Notes under the pieces: model-generated
Databases searched by the model: none
Seen by the model: only the letters and a program-made list of their open reading frames with translations
Told to the model about the DNA's origin: nothing
Made by a program: the position numbers and the translations under genes
Origin: Tricholoma matsutake
Taxonomy: Eukaryota; Basidiomycota; Agaricomycetes; Agaricales; Tricholomataceae
Assembly: GCA_026075535.2 (NCBI GenBank)
Contig: AP026543.1
Span: 11,904,001 to 11,968,000 of the forward strand
Direction of reading: 5' to 3'
Length of the DNA: 64,000 nucleotides
Part shown: positions 11,405-22,319 of the stretch, one piece after another
Position numbering within the stretch: the first letter of the stretch is position 1
Layout: the number at the start of each line of letters is the position of its first letter

Positions 11405-12651
11405 AACCATGAGTTATAGTTATCCGATGTTTTAGACATGTATGCTGATGAGATAATATTTCCCATCATAAATTTGCTCCCTTTTTCTCCCTTTGCATCA
11501 TGAGCAAGTGTTGTTACTTTCCCAGTGTCATCTGCCTGTGTTATAGTTCTTCTGCCAGAGACAGTGTCTCCAATACTTCACAGGATATCTCTGTCTGTAT
11601 ACCACATATCCAGGTCATCCAGGAACTCAATAAAAGTGCAACTTGCTATTCTTCTGCTTAGATATAGGCATTGTTCACAAGCCTCACGATTCTTATATGA
11701 CTGACCTGACCCAGGGTCCTTCCATCTTTGTCTATTCTACAAAACCATGCTCACATCTCCAGATCTGCCACGGCCTTTCAACATTGTTGAGACGAATAAT
11801 TCTTCTGGCTTATGCAATATGGTATGTTTTCTGATATGTCTCATAAGCCCCAAAATAATTCTGTTACAGTCAATGACCTGATTTCTTCCATCTCATGATA
11901 GGGTTCAATGTTGTTACAATTCTTCCGCATGTGAAGCACAAGTCATTTTCTTCTGTGTCTGGATGTCATCCACACTACATCCAATCCACCTGAGTTCCTC
12001 CATTTGTGACAAGTTGTCAATGGCTTTTCTGCTTGTGAAACATGGTATGCTTTCTGATATGTCTGGTGCTGTGTGTAAGCTCCAAAATAACTCTGCTACA
12101 GTCAATGGCTTGAGTTCTTCCATCTCATGAGTCATGACAGGATTCCTACCACTTCAATTTTGTTACAATTCTTTGGCACATGAAGAACAAGTCATCTTCT
12201 TCTGTGTCTGCACAACATCCACACTACATCCAATCCACCTGAGTTCCTCCATTTGCAACAAGTCATCAATGGCTTCAAGATCTTTGCAGTTGGTCCAATT
12301 ATACTGGGTGATGGCCTCAGGTGGGGTTCTTCTAGGCATGGTAACAAACAGAAAACTGGCCATCTCTTAGATATCTTGATCACAATTCAGATTTCATGCA
12401 GCTATTGTACATTTGCAGATTTCATCTGTTGCTCATGAACATTACCTAGGTTGGCTCAATTGCATTCATGATCCTTTCTTCCAACTATGTCTGGTTGGTG
12501 CTTCATGAAAGTAAATGGCATTATTCTACCCTCAATGAATTTGGCAAAGGCTACTGTCCTTTAAAATTCATTAGCAGCCTACCTGCAAGACTTATGGATG
12601 TGTTGGACATTTTATATCATACCAGCTTTTATATAGTGTAATAAAGTATGG
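11405..12651. repeat. Gene-poor interval with a ~227-bp tandem duplication (11815-12275)
   Basis: TGGTATG(T/C)TTTCTGATATGTC recurs near 11819 and 12046, and the following ~225 bp is duplicated. Minus-strand open frames at 11914-12135 and 12163-12363 therefore share the segment QMEELRWIGCSVD. I do not recognise the peptide. No complete gene can be built. Confidence 0.6.
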
Positions 12652-13963
12652 TCAATGTAACTGCATTTTCCTGATGTTCCACTCCCCATCTGGAAACTCT
12701 GCGCAGTCCGGCTGATTGAGTAAGTCAGACTTCACACCTTTGGGATCACTCATGTAAAGCTTACACTACTGGGGCTGACCTGTGTTTCCCACAGAAACAC
12801 AGCCTTAGAAACTTGTTTTAAGAGTTCTGATGTGTATATCCTTTGGATATTCTTAATATGTATGTAAAAGAAATGTCAGGGAAATATTTTACATGTATCC
12901 AAGCTGTATCTGCAAGGAACATAAAAGGTGTATTCTACAATGTTCCTTTCAGATCCCTTCTGGAAACAATTTTCATGTTCCCTTTGTGTAAGTTAAGGAA
13001 ACACTTTTTATGTAATTATGGCTGTATCTGCAGAAAACACTTGACATATATTTTATTATGTGTTTTCTATGGATACATGCAAAGAACAAAGGGGTTACCA
13101 TGGTTACACATGTATCCCTAGGAAACACATAATAAAATTACATGTTAAATTTTTTCTGCAGATACAGACATAATTACATAAAAAGTGTTTCCTTAACTTA
13201 CACAAAGGGAACATGAAAAATGTTTCCAGAAGGGATCTGAAAGAAACATTGTAGAATACACCTTTTATGTTCCTTGCAGATACAGCTTGGATACATGTAA
13301 AATATTTCCCTGACATTTCTTATTAAGAATATCTAAAGGATATACACATCAGAAGTCTTAAAACAAGTTTCCAAGGCTGTGTTTCTGTGGGAAACACAAG
13401 TTAGCCCCAGTAGTGTTAACGAGTGTCCATGTTTTCTCCAGGTTGATGGATAAAGTGACTTGTTTGCCATCTGCCATATTCCAGGGATATGCAGGCTCAG
13501 AGCTGTCCAACCTTGAGTCGAGACGAGCTCTTTTATGAGCCTGGTGCACATTCCTCTCTCCTTCACCTTCCTCCTCAGACTCCATAGTAGTACCCCATTT
13601 GCCTGCCACAGCGATGAATTGGTCGTGATTCTCAAGGATAGTGATATATTGTGCAAAAGGACATTCCACTGCTGCGCTTCCCTCAGGAAGCACATTAGTG
13701 AGGAATGTATGGATGTAAGCAAGAGCAGCAGCCTTCGAGATACTACAATTCTGGTAGTCTGAGACATGGCCATCACAGGTTGCCAAAACTTCACAAGCAA
13801 GAGGCTGTTTGGCTGGATTTGTTGCAACAGTTGTGCCAGCAGTACCACTAGAGTCCAAGATACCAGCAGTTCCGGGAGTGCTCGAGTTGGATACTGCAAT
13901 ACCAGGACTGCTAAGAATAGGAGTTCGCAATGATCCAGTTGCTTCATCAGACATGAGCGCATG
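12652..13963 (-). pseudogene. gag-like protein gene (retroelement-associated family), split by a fold-back element
   Basis: On the minus strand an open frame starts at MHALMSDEATGS (13963) and runs through ISKAAALAYIHTFL, TILENHDQFIAVAGKWG, a charged stretch HKRARLDSRLD, AYPWNMADG and TWTLV, then meets the fold-back at 13415. Removing that element and one TAA copy continues the frame as KLYMSDPKGVKSDLL, then CAEFPDGEWN, before a TGA at 12652-12654. This order resembles a gag-like protein I associate with tyrosine-recombinase (DIRS-like) retroelements of Agaricomycetes, but only the N-terminal half is here. A related inverted fragment lies at 10473-10782. Function is inferred by resemblance only. 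Confidence 0.5.
12764..13415. mobile_element. CACTA-type fold-back MITE, copy 1 (652 bp, TSD TAA)
   Basis: The element starts CACTACTGGGGCTGAC and ends with its reverse complement CCCCAGTAGTG. The two arms, each about 315 bp, are near-perfect inverted copies meeting in a short loop around 13090-13110. Target duplication is 3 bp (TTA on the plus strand at 12761-12763 and 13416-13418), and collapsing it restores the gag-like reading frame. CACTA ends plus a 3-bp duplication point to the EnSpm/CACTA superfamily. Open frames in the arms are mirror images and are not genes. Confidence 0.88.
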
Positions 13964-14168
13964 CATCAACAGAAGTTGATTGAAATCGATTTGGAGATGC
14001 GAGTGCGATAGATTTGGAGAAATCAAGTAAGGCCACGAAAACAGATGGATCACAGACTTGAGGGAGTTAGGCAAGCGCAGGCTTCAAACTCTACAAGTCT
14101 GGAAATGCAGATTGCTCACATGGGGACAGCTAGTTTCAGAAACCAGGAAAGGAGATGTCACAGTCCAG

Positions 14169-14874
14169 TGTCAAGAACCGTTCCTCACCTGATCGGAACC
14201 CACATCCATCTGACTCTTTCCCACACGTCGAACATGACTTTTGTCTATGCCTCCCGATTTCGTTCCCAGCCGCCTTGCACTGCCCACGCTGCTGTGCATC
14301 AGGCCACCTTGTACAGCATCCATGGCTGCCTTTCCAAGGCTGCCATCTCTATTGCAAATTCAACTACGGATTCCTGTGCAGTTCCCGTAGGTAATTTATC
14401 TATGCAGTCGAGACACTGCCGCAGTCTTCATTCCTGTTCCGCATTATTCCGGACTACAGTATTTAAGCTTAATTAGTTTCACCTTGTATTCCCCAGTTTG
14501 TATATTGACATAGACTCGACTTTACCCTGCCAATCTAAAACCTCCTTCTACTCCAACCCCTGTCCTCTAAGAGTCTGAACTACATTCAACTCAACCTCTA
14601 GTCTCCCTCCGAAGTTCTAGTCTCATCTGAACTCAACCTAAGTCCCTCCATACTCCTCCCTGCATTTACCCACACTTTCCCGCTCCTACCTCTAAACCCT
14701 CGACTTGAAATTAGGACACCAGACGAGGTGAAGGGCGCAGCTTCTTACAAGCTGAAGCCAAGTCCTTTCCATTCCCCCTCCTGCAGAATCCGCATCGACC
14801 CAACAATCTCCCGCTATCATCACCCGCAGTGTCCGGACGGATTCCGAAGTGGCCTCTAGGATCAGTTCTTAACA
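14169..14874 (+). mobile_element. Solo LTR, family 1 (706 bp, TSD TCCAG)
   Basis: Begins TGTCAAGAACCG, ends GTTCTTAACA, and is flanked by direct TCCAG copies at 14164-14168 and 14875-14879. It contains a TATTTAAGC TATA-like motif near 14460 and a pyrimidine-rich downstream half. A homologous solo LTR sits at 49016-49713. A single LTR with intact duplication means the internal region was lost by LTR-LTR recombination. Confidence 0.92.
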
Positions 14875-14879
14875 TCCAG

Positions 14880-15087
14880 GCCAATCATCACGCTGTACAA
14901 TTAGACTACTATAAAAACCATTCTAAAGATGATGAATCAGTAAAATCACATGGTACAGATGGTTAGGTGTGTTGTTGTTATATTTATGATGTCATATAGC
15001 TGTACAAAAAAATTATAGCTCAGGCAATAAGCAATGCTCTGATACAACAAAATACTCATACAAAAATGTTTTTGGTCATATCCCAAC
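14880..15087. other. Short unannotated spacer
   Basis: No gene, terminal repeat or coding similarity recognised. It does not continue the reverse transcriptase frame found right of the adjacent fold-back, so a rearrangement probably lies here. Confidence 0.4.
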
Positions 15088-15715
15088 CACACAGCTTTAG
15101 AAACTTGTTTTAAGACTTCTGATGTGTATATCATTTGGATATTCTTAATATGTATGTAAAAGAAATGTCAGGGAAATATTTTACATGTATCCAAGCTGTA
15201 TCTGCAAGGAACATAAAAGGTGTATTCTACAATGTTTCTTTCAGATCCCTTCTGGAAACATTTTTCATGTTCCCTTTGTGTAAGTTAAGAAACACTTTTT
15301 ATGTAATTATGCCTGTATCTGCAGAAAACATTTAACATGTAATTTTATTATGTGTTTCCTAGGGATACATGTGTAACCATGATAACCCCTTTGTTCTTTG
15401 CATGTATCCATAGAAAACACATAATAAAATATATGTCAAGTGTTTTCTGCAGATACAGCCATAATTACATAAAAAGTGTTTCCTTAACTTACACAAAGGG
15501 AACATGAAAAATGTTTCCAGAAGGGATCTGAAAGAAACATTGTAGAATACACCTTTTATGTTCCTTGTAGATACAGCTTGGATACATGTAAAATATTTCC
15601 CTGACATTTCTTTTACATACATATTAAGAATATCCAAAGGATATACACATCAGAACTCTTAAAACAAGTTTCTAAGGCTGTGTTTCTGTGGGAAACACAG
15701 GTCAGCCCCAGTAGT
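15088..15715. mobile_element. CACTA-type fold-back MITE, copy 2, left end truncated
   Basis: Same palindromic body as 12764-13415, with arms of about 300 bp. The right terminus is complete (CAGCCCCAGTAGT) but the left starts inside the terminal repeat at CCACACAGC, lacking about 38 bp. It abuts a Gypsy reverse transcriptase fragment on the right. No matching target duplication is visible, in line with the truncated left end. Confidence 0.8.
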
Positions 15716-16510
15716 AAATAATGTGAGGATAAAGGAGGGAGATGAGTGGAAGGCAGCCTTTTGTACCAACTGTGGTCTTTTTGAACCGCTCATCATGTTC
15801 TTTGGCCTTACTAATAGTCCTGCCACCTTTCTGACCATGATGAATGACATCTTCCATGACCTCATCCTCAAAGGCATTGTTTGTGTCTATCTCAATGACA
15901 TCCTCATCTTCACTCGCATGGTTGAAGAACACTGTTGCATCATGTGCCCAATCCTAGAATGACTTCAACGGTACAAACTCTACCTTTGTCAGGACAAGTG
16001 TGATTTTGAGAAGACCAAGATTGAGTACCTCAGCCTGATTATCTCGGAGGGTCAGATGGAGATGGATCCTGTCAAGGTGAACAGCACAGCTTGGCCAACA
16101 CCCACAAACAAGAAAGAGGTGCAGTCTTTCCTGGGCTTCATCAATTTCTATCGGCATTTTATCAAGGATTTCTCACATCACGCATGACCACTGTTTGACT
16201 TGACAGGAAAGGAGGCATGGAGGTGGGATAATGCACAACAGGAGGCATTTGAAAAGCTTAACAAGATGGTCACTTCTGCTCCCATTCTTACCTTTGCTGA
16301 CAATTCGTGCTCTTTTCATGTAGAAGCCAACAATTCTGACTTTGCGACAGGCGCTGTGTTGTCTCAGCAGTCTCCGGAAGACCAGAAGTGGCATCCTGTT
16401 GTGTTCTACTCCAAAAGCCTTAGTTCTGTAGAGTGAAACTATGAGATCCATGACAAGGAGATGTTGGCAATAATGCATGCGCTTGAGGAGTGGTGACACC
16501 TACATCTTAA
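15716..16510 (+). pseudogene. Ty3/Gypsy fragment D: reverse transcriptase to RNase H
   Basis: Reads [71 protein letters not shown], then RNase H start FHVEANNSDFATGAVLSQQ and YEIHDKEMLAIMHALEEW. The catalytic YxDD is YLND, first Asp replaced. Three stops interrupt one otherwise consistent frame. It begins at the fold-back junction and ends where a different gag sequence starts near 16511, so this is a truncated piece of an element distinct from Gypsy-C. Confidence 0.85.
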
Positions 16511-19500
16511 AGCCCAGGATGCTGACAGCATCTATTGGATGCAGGAAGAAGAAACCTGCTTAGAAGCAAAGACTCCCAGAAATTCCACACACACTGGAAA
16601 GAAGGAATCTAAAGGTTCTCCTAGCTCCAGTTCCAACACTCAGTCCAAACCCCAACCCTCATCCAGCACCAACTGCACAAACCAATCCTTGTCTGGCAGC
16701 TCCTCTGGGTCAAAGAACAACTTCCAGAAGGACAAGCCAAAAAACTCTATTTCTGACATGTTGGGGAAATACAGTAAACTAACCAGAGATGAGTGTGAAT
16801 GCTGCATGAAAGAAGGACCTTGCCTCTACTGTGGCGAGAAAGGACATGGAGCCGGAAATTGTCTGAAGTCCAAAGCAGCCAAAGCCCATGCTGCAGCAGT
16901 CACTGAGTCCAAGCCGGACTCTGCAGACCCAAAAAGATAGTCTGCAACCCTTGGGAACATGCCATTGAGCCTGAGGGTGGCATTGACCTTTCCCAACTGG
17001 CTGCTTATGTCTGTCTCAATGTGTTCACTCTTTCTGATCCTGAATCCCTTACCATCCTGCTATCCCTTTCCAAACATTCCCTAAAAATCCAAACTCTTAT
17101 CGACTCTGGTTCCTTGCATTGTTTCCTCAATTCAGCATTTGTGTGGGACAACCACCTTAGTACCAAAACCATTCCTCTGATCAGACTCTGACTGTTTGAT
17201 GGAACTTGTAACTCCACCATAACTCAAGCCATGGAACTCTTGGTCACTTTTCCATCTGGTGAAGTGTTCAATCTGACATTTTATGTAACCTCGCTGGACT
17301 CTTCCTGTTCTGCAGTACTTGGTCATAACTGGCTGAAGCAATACAATCTGTTGATTGACTGGTCTTCAGGTGAAATGAATTTCTGTTCCACAGCTCAAAG
17401 AGGTCCTGCCCCCTCAACATCCTCTGACTCTCCTATCTTGTGTGAGTCACCTTCACCTCCAAACCTTCCAGTGGAAACCTGCGAAAACCCTGTAATCACT
17501 AACCCCTTGAAACCTGTACCTCCTGAGATCTCTTTCATTAATGCTGCTGCCTACATGCGCACAAGCAAACTTCCTGGGGCTGTTGCCTTTCAGATGACAT
17601 TCTCCCCAGAAGGACTGGCAGCTAAATCCTCAGTAGCATCCAGGAATCCTCTGGACCTTTCAGATGTTCCAGAAGAATATCACAAATTTGCAGATGTCTT
17701 TAACAAACAGAAATCTGACACCCTTCCTCCACACTGTCCCTATGACCTCAAGATAGAGATGGAGGATAATGCTCTCCCCCACCTCCAGGTCACATGTACT
17801 CCCTCTCTCCCTCTGAGCTTGAGGCCCTCTGAATATTCATTGAAGAAAATGTTTGCTCGGGCTTCATCTGCCCCTCCAAATTGCCTCACAGCGCTCCTAT
17901 ACTCTTTGTCAGGAAAAAGGATGGGAGTCTCCGACTTTGCATCGACTACCGGGGACTCAATCACATCTCAAAAAAGGACCGCTACCCACTTCCTCTAATC
18001 TTGGATCTCCTGGACTCCCCAGGAAAGGTGCGTGTGTTCACCAAGATCAACCTCTGGCATGCCTATCACTTAGTCTACATTGCTGAGGGAGATGAATGGA
18101 AAACAACTTTCTGCATGCACCTATGGTTCTTTTGAATGGCTGGTGGTTCCTTTTGGACTCACCAATGCACCTGCTGCCTTCCAGTGCCTCATGAACAACA
18201 TCTTAAGTGACCTATTAGATGTCAGCGTCATTGTCTACCTCAACGATATCCTAATCTACTCCAACAACATGAGTCAACATAAGGCTCACATCAAGGAAGT
18301 CCTCTGGAGACTACGGAAAAATGGCCTCTACGCTGCTCCGCAGAAACATGAGTTCCATAAAGACAGTGTGGGATACTTGGGGTTCATTTTCTGTCCAGAT
18401 GGGCTCCGGATGTCCAAAGATAAAGTCAAAACCATCCTCGACTGGCCTGAACCTCAAAAGATTAAGGATATCCAATCCTTCCTTGGATTCTGCAACTTCT
18501 ACTGATGATTCATCCATGGATATTCCAACACCGTCATCCCTCTCACCAGACTCACCCGGAAGCACATGCCTTGGGACTTTGGCAAGAAATGTCAAGAAGC
18601 CTTCAACAAACTCAAAGAAGAATTCACTCATGCCCCAATACTCATTCAATGGCTACCGGACTCCCACATTATCTTGGACACAGACACCTCAGACTACACC
18701 TTAGCAGTGATCCTTTCCATCTATACCCCAGATGGAGAAATCCACCCAGTTGCATTCCACTCCCATTCCTTCAACCTGGCTGAATTGAACTATGACACCC
18801 ACAACAAGGAACTTCTGGCTATCTTCAAAGCTTTCAAACACTGGCAACAGTACCTCGAAGGTTCCAGAAATCCAGTAGATGTGGTCACGGATCACAAAAA
18901 CTTGGAATACTTCAGTACCATGAAACTCCTTACTCATCATCAAGCCTGGTGGTCAGAATACCTCTCACAGTTCAACCTCGCCATCCGCTTCCACTGGGCT
19001 AAACCTGATGTGCTCACTAGATGCTGGGATGTCTACTGCAAAGGGGGAAATAGCAACTTTGCCTCAGTAAATCTGAGCAACTTACCATCCAGTCTTTACT
19101 CAAGAACAACTCACATCCTCTCTCCAAGCCACTTTCCTTGCTACTCCTATCATCCATCAAGCTGTTCTCATGGACATTGAAAAACTCCACAACAATATCC
19201 GATCTTCACATCCTCTTGATCCCATCTCCTCCTCACACCTTCTATCACCATCCACCCCAAATTGGTCTCTAGATGACAGTGGACCTCTCCGCCACTTTGA
19301 CTGGATTTACATCCCAGATGTCGCAAACCTCCATCTTAAAGTCTGACAATACAAACATGACCACATCCTCTCAGGTCACTATGGGCAAAACAAGACTCTT
19401 CAGCTTATCTGATGGGAATATATTTGGCCCAATTTGCGCAGGATGTTTGCAAGTCTTGTACTACCTGCAAACACTCCAAATCACCCTGACACAAACCCTA

Positions 19501-20864
19501 TGGATTTCTGAAGCAACTTCCAGTCCCAGAAAGGCCTTGGAACTCAATTTTCATGGACTTCATCAAACAGTTACCAGATTCCAATGGTCACACTGCCATC
19601 CTAGTCATTGTAGACTGACTCTCCAAACAGGGTATCTTCATCCCCACAGTAAACGAAATCATGGCACAAGAACTTGCTAATCTCTTTGTCATGCACATCT
19701 TCTCCAAACACGGTGTTCCATCCCACATCACCTGTGACTGGGGTTCCGAGTTCATTTCCCATTTCTTCCACTGTCTCGGGCAAGCCCTGGACATGAAAAT
19801 CCACTTCACAGAAGGTGACAGACAGACTGAACGCCTCTCAAACAGTACTTGCGGATTTTCTGCAACTACCAACAGGATAACTGGTCCCAGCTTTTACCTT
19901 TGTGGGAATTTGCATACAACAATGCTCCCTCAGCTTCTACTGGAGTTTCACCCTTCTTTGCCAACAAGGGTTACCACCCAAACATCATGGTTTTCCTGGA
20001 GCGCGAACTAGCCTCACAACACATGCGCCATTTTGTGGTCGACCTTGATGATCTCCACCAGGAACTCCAGAAGCAACTCACTGAAGCACAGAAGTGCTAT
20101 CAAGGTCCTGCAGACAAACACCAGGCACCCGCTCCTGACTTCAAAATTGGTGATTACACTTTTGTCAAAGGTGAGCACTTACACACTACATGACCCTCCA
20201 AGAAGCTGTCAGAAAAGTTCTATGGCCCTTTTGAGATCATTGCCCGTCCGGGTACCCACTCAGTTACCCTTTGACTTCCAGATCACCTCTGGGCTGTCCA
20301 CCCAGTATTCCATCTCTCCCAACTAGAAGAAGACACTCCCAACATGATTTCTAATTATATTCAACCTCCACCTCCTCCAGTAATGAACTGGAGTATGAGA
20401 TTGCAGAAATCCTTGATTCAAAAATTGACAACTGCCGTTGATGCAAGCTACTCTATTTTGTATGGTGGGAAGGTTATGCTAAAGTCTGAGGTTGCCTTTA
20501 GTGCAGTTTAACCTAGCAACTGTGAAGGGAGACTCAGATAGACTGAACAGCTGGAGTCCAGAGTGAGCAACTGAAGAGTGCAAAACTCCGGACTCTGCAG
20601 TCTACATACTGTGAAACAAACAGTGATAAACACAAGGTGGAAACTACTCTAAGTGCCCATGAGTGTAACTACAAGTGATAGGACATGGAATAGAAGTAGG
20701 ATAGAAGTAAAATAGAGAGATGGTGAATCATACATTTAACAGGTTACCAAGGAACTGACAAAGAAACCTCCTGGCTTCCAGCTACAGAACTTGATCATGC
20801 CGAGGAACTCATTACAGACTTTCACACTTGTTACCCAAGGAAACCCAGACCTCTTTCCACTTAA
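16511..20864 (+). pseudogene. Gypsy-C (chromovirus) gag-pol remnant
   Basis: Order: gag C-terminus with zinc knuckle CLYCGEKGHGAGNC (16821-16862); protease start LIDSGSLH (about 17098); reverse transcriptase with [33 protein letters not shown] and YLND; RNase H with DTDTSDYTLAVIL and VTDHKNLEYF; integrase pieces HGVPSHITCDWGSEFISHFF and LWEFAYNNAPSASTG; chromodomain EIAEILDSKIDN continued after an insertion as GTDKETSWLPATELDHAEEL, ending at TAA 20862-20864. Many frameshifts and stops make it non-functional, and the first Asp of YxDD is Asn. The gag N-terminus and 5' LTR are missing. A chromodomain normally steers integration to heterochromatin. A 265-bp solo LTR interrupts the chromodomain. 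Confidence 0.9.
20477..20741 (+). mobile_element. Small solo LTR (265 bp, TSD GGTTA) inside the Gypsy-C chromodomain
   Basis: Starts TGCTAAAG, ends TTTAACA, and is flanked by GGTTA at 20472-20476 and 20742-20746. Removing it plus one duplication joins WWEGY to Q-GTDKETSW, restoring the chromodomain. TG..CA ends and a 5-bp duplication fit a short LTR or a TRIM-type element. Confidence 0.85.
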
Positions 20865-20946
20865 CACCCCTTCATTTCAAAACAAGATCCTGATCCATTC
20901 AATATATATATAGAAGTTCAAAGAACTCTGGATCCCCACCCAATCC

Positions 20947-21761
20947 CTACTCCTCCCCCACTCCCTCACCCTCTGCTTCTTCTGCGACTCCTGGCAGCTC
21001 CCCTTGCATGTCAAACTCCTCCTCCTCCTCCTCCTCCTCCTCTTCTTCTTCATCCCCTTCCTCCTCAGACTTCTGGTTCCACTCAGGATCCAATGCCCCT
21101 TGTATGTCCAACATCATTTTATGCCCATCACACCCTTACTTATGACCCGGAGCTCCCAGGGCTCCTGCATTTCATTCTTCATCCCCTTTACCCCCCCCAC
21201 CAACTCCTTAAGCAACTCCATCACTCCCTTGTTCTCCCCTACCCCAGGTCCCACTGGCAACACCTGCCCCTCCCACACAACCTCTTCGCACTTGTGTTTC
21301 GCCTTGGTGCAGGGCTCGCAGGCCCAACCCCAGGTTCCCATCTAAAAGCATGACAATTTTTGATTTGAACATCTACTAGCAGTCAGCATGGAAGTGCAAC
21401 AAGAATAAAATGCGACTCACCTTTTGCATGGAATGGTGGCTTGTAGCCACATGGGGATCTCAGCTTTGGGCACCTCTGCCCTCACCTTTCCTTTCACCTT
21501 CTTCTTGGGGGAGGCACTCCCCTCAGCCTTGTCCATCTCTGCAGCTTTCCACTTCTTTTCTGCCCTCTTGGTGGCAGTCACCTTCCTCTGCTCCTCTTCC
21601 ACGGCCTTCTTCTCTGCCTCTACTCTGGCTGCCTCCCTCCCAGCCTCCTTGGCGACCCTGCATTCCTCAGCCTCCCTCACCTCTTCCTCAAGGTGGAGCT
21701 CCTCCATCAACTTTTCTTGCTGGGCCCTGAGGGCCGCAATCTTCTCTGCATGTGAGGACAT
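20947..21761 (-). pseudogene. Antisense intron-containing gene of Gypsy-C: coiled-coil, CxxC-cluster protein
   Basis: On the strand opposite to pol, ATG at 21761 opens MSSHAEKIAALRAQQEKLME, a long Glu/Ala/Lys-rich coiled coil with a basic patch SPKKKVKGKVRAEV, up to ATIPCK at 21421. A GTGAGT...TTTTAG intron (21420-21342) follows. Exon 2 has TWGWACEPCTKAKHKCEE, a CxxCxxxKxxxC cluster like half of a fungal Zn2Cys6 finger, then a helical segment ELLKELVGGVKGMKNEM. The tail is extremely acidic and ends at TAG 20947-20949. Exon phases do not agree by one base and another shift is needed near 21115, so this copy is probably broken. It ends 82 bp from the pol stop (tail-to-tail) and starts about 125 bp inside the PPT. 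I do not know its function; Gypsy-A carries a gene of the same design. Confidence 0.55.
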
Positions 21762-21884
21762 GTTAGTATGGTGGGTGGGAAGGTGAAGGTTAGTAGTGGT
21801 GGTGGTGGTTGAAGAAAAACCTGGGAACCCATCAAAATCAACATACCCAATTTGGAATCGAACCTTCATGTGCCTCATAGGCTC

Positions 21885-21903
21885 GGCACTAAGGGGGAAA
21901 TAC
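21885..21903 (+). other. Polypurine tract of Gypsy-C
   Basis: AAGGGGGAAATAC immediately precedes the LTR start TGTCAAG at 21904, the position of a plus-strand primer. Confidence 0.7.
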
Positions 21904-22165
21904 TGTCAAGACTGATTCTCCCGACTGGATTTCCAATCGTTTTCCACCCCCTTCCCGGCCGCCTTGCACCACAGCCCACGTCTTATCAGCAGCACTGCTT
22001 AGAGGTGAAATTCCCTCATTTCCAATTTGATGAAATGGTTTCAGGTTATTTATCTTGGAAGCCGGTTTGCAATTATCACAGCCTTGGAAACCCCTATTGC
22101 CTCCAGACTTTAGTATTTAAGCTAGCTACTTTTGTCTTGTATCAGCAGTTTGTAAATCAACCTGT
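21904..22165 (+). mobile_element. 3' LTR of Gypsy-C, truncated
   Basis: Begins TGTCAAGACTG right after the polypurine tract and resembles solo LTR family 1 in scattered blocks (CCGCCTTGCAC, TAGTATTTAAGCT, CAGTTTGTA). Similarity stops near 22165 and the 3' half is absent. Confidence 0.7.
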
Positions 22166-22171
22166 GATTAG

Positions 22172-22307
22172 AGGGCCAGGTCTGGCAGGTACAAGTCCTT
22201 ATGTTTTTTTTTTAACAAATTTATTTATTTTATTTAAAATCTTTTGTCTCTGTCATTATAAATACTTGGGGGTGAGGGCCAATTCTGGCAGGTACGAGTC
22301 CTTATAT
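22172..22307 (+). repeat. 31-bp direct repeats flanking an AT-rich stretch
   Basis: AGGGCCAGGTCTGGCAGGTA (22172) and AGGGCCAATTCTGGCAGGTA (22277), each followed by (A/G) variants of CAAGTCCTTAT, bracket about 75 bp of A/T-rich sequence. The origin is unknown. Confidence 0.6.
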
Positions 22308-22319
22308 TTTATGATCTAT

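Noticed and set aside
12843..13316. Paired mirror-image ORFs in the fold-back arms
   Set aside because: Same peptide on both strands because the arms are inverted copies; not a gene.
21004..21730. Plus-strand Leu/Pro/Ser-rich ORFs
   Set aside because: Antisense shadows of the acidic and Glu/Lys-rich minus-strand coding region.
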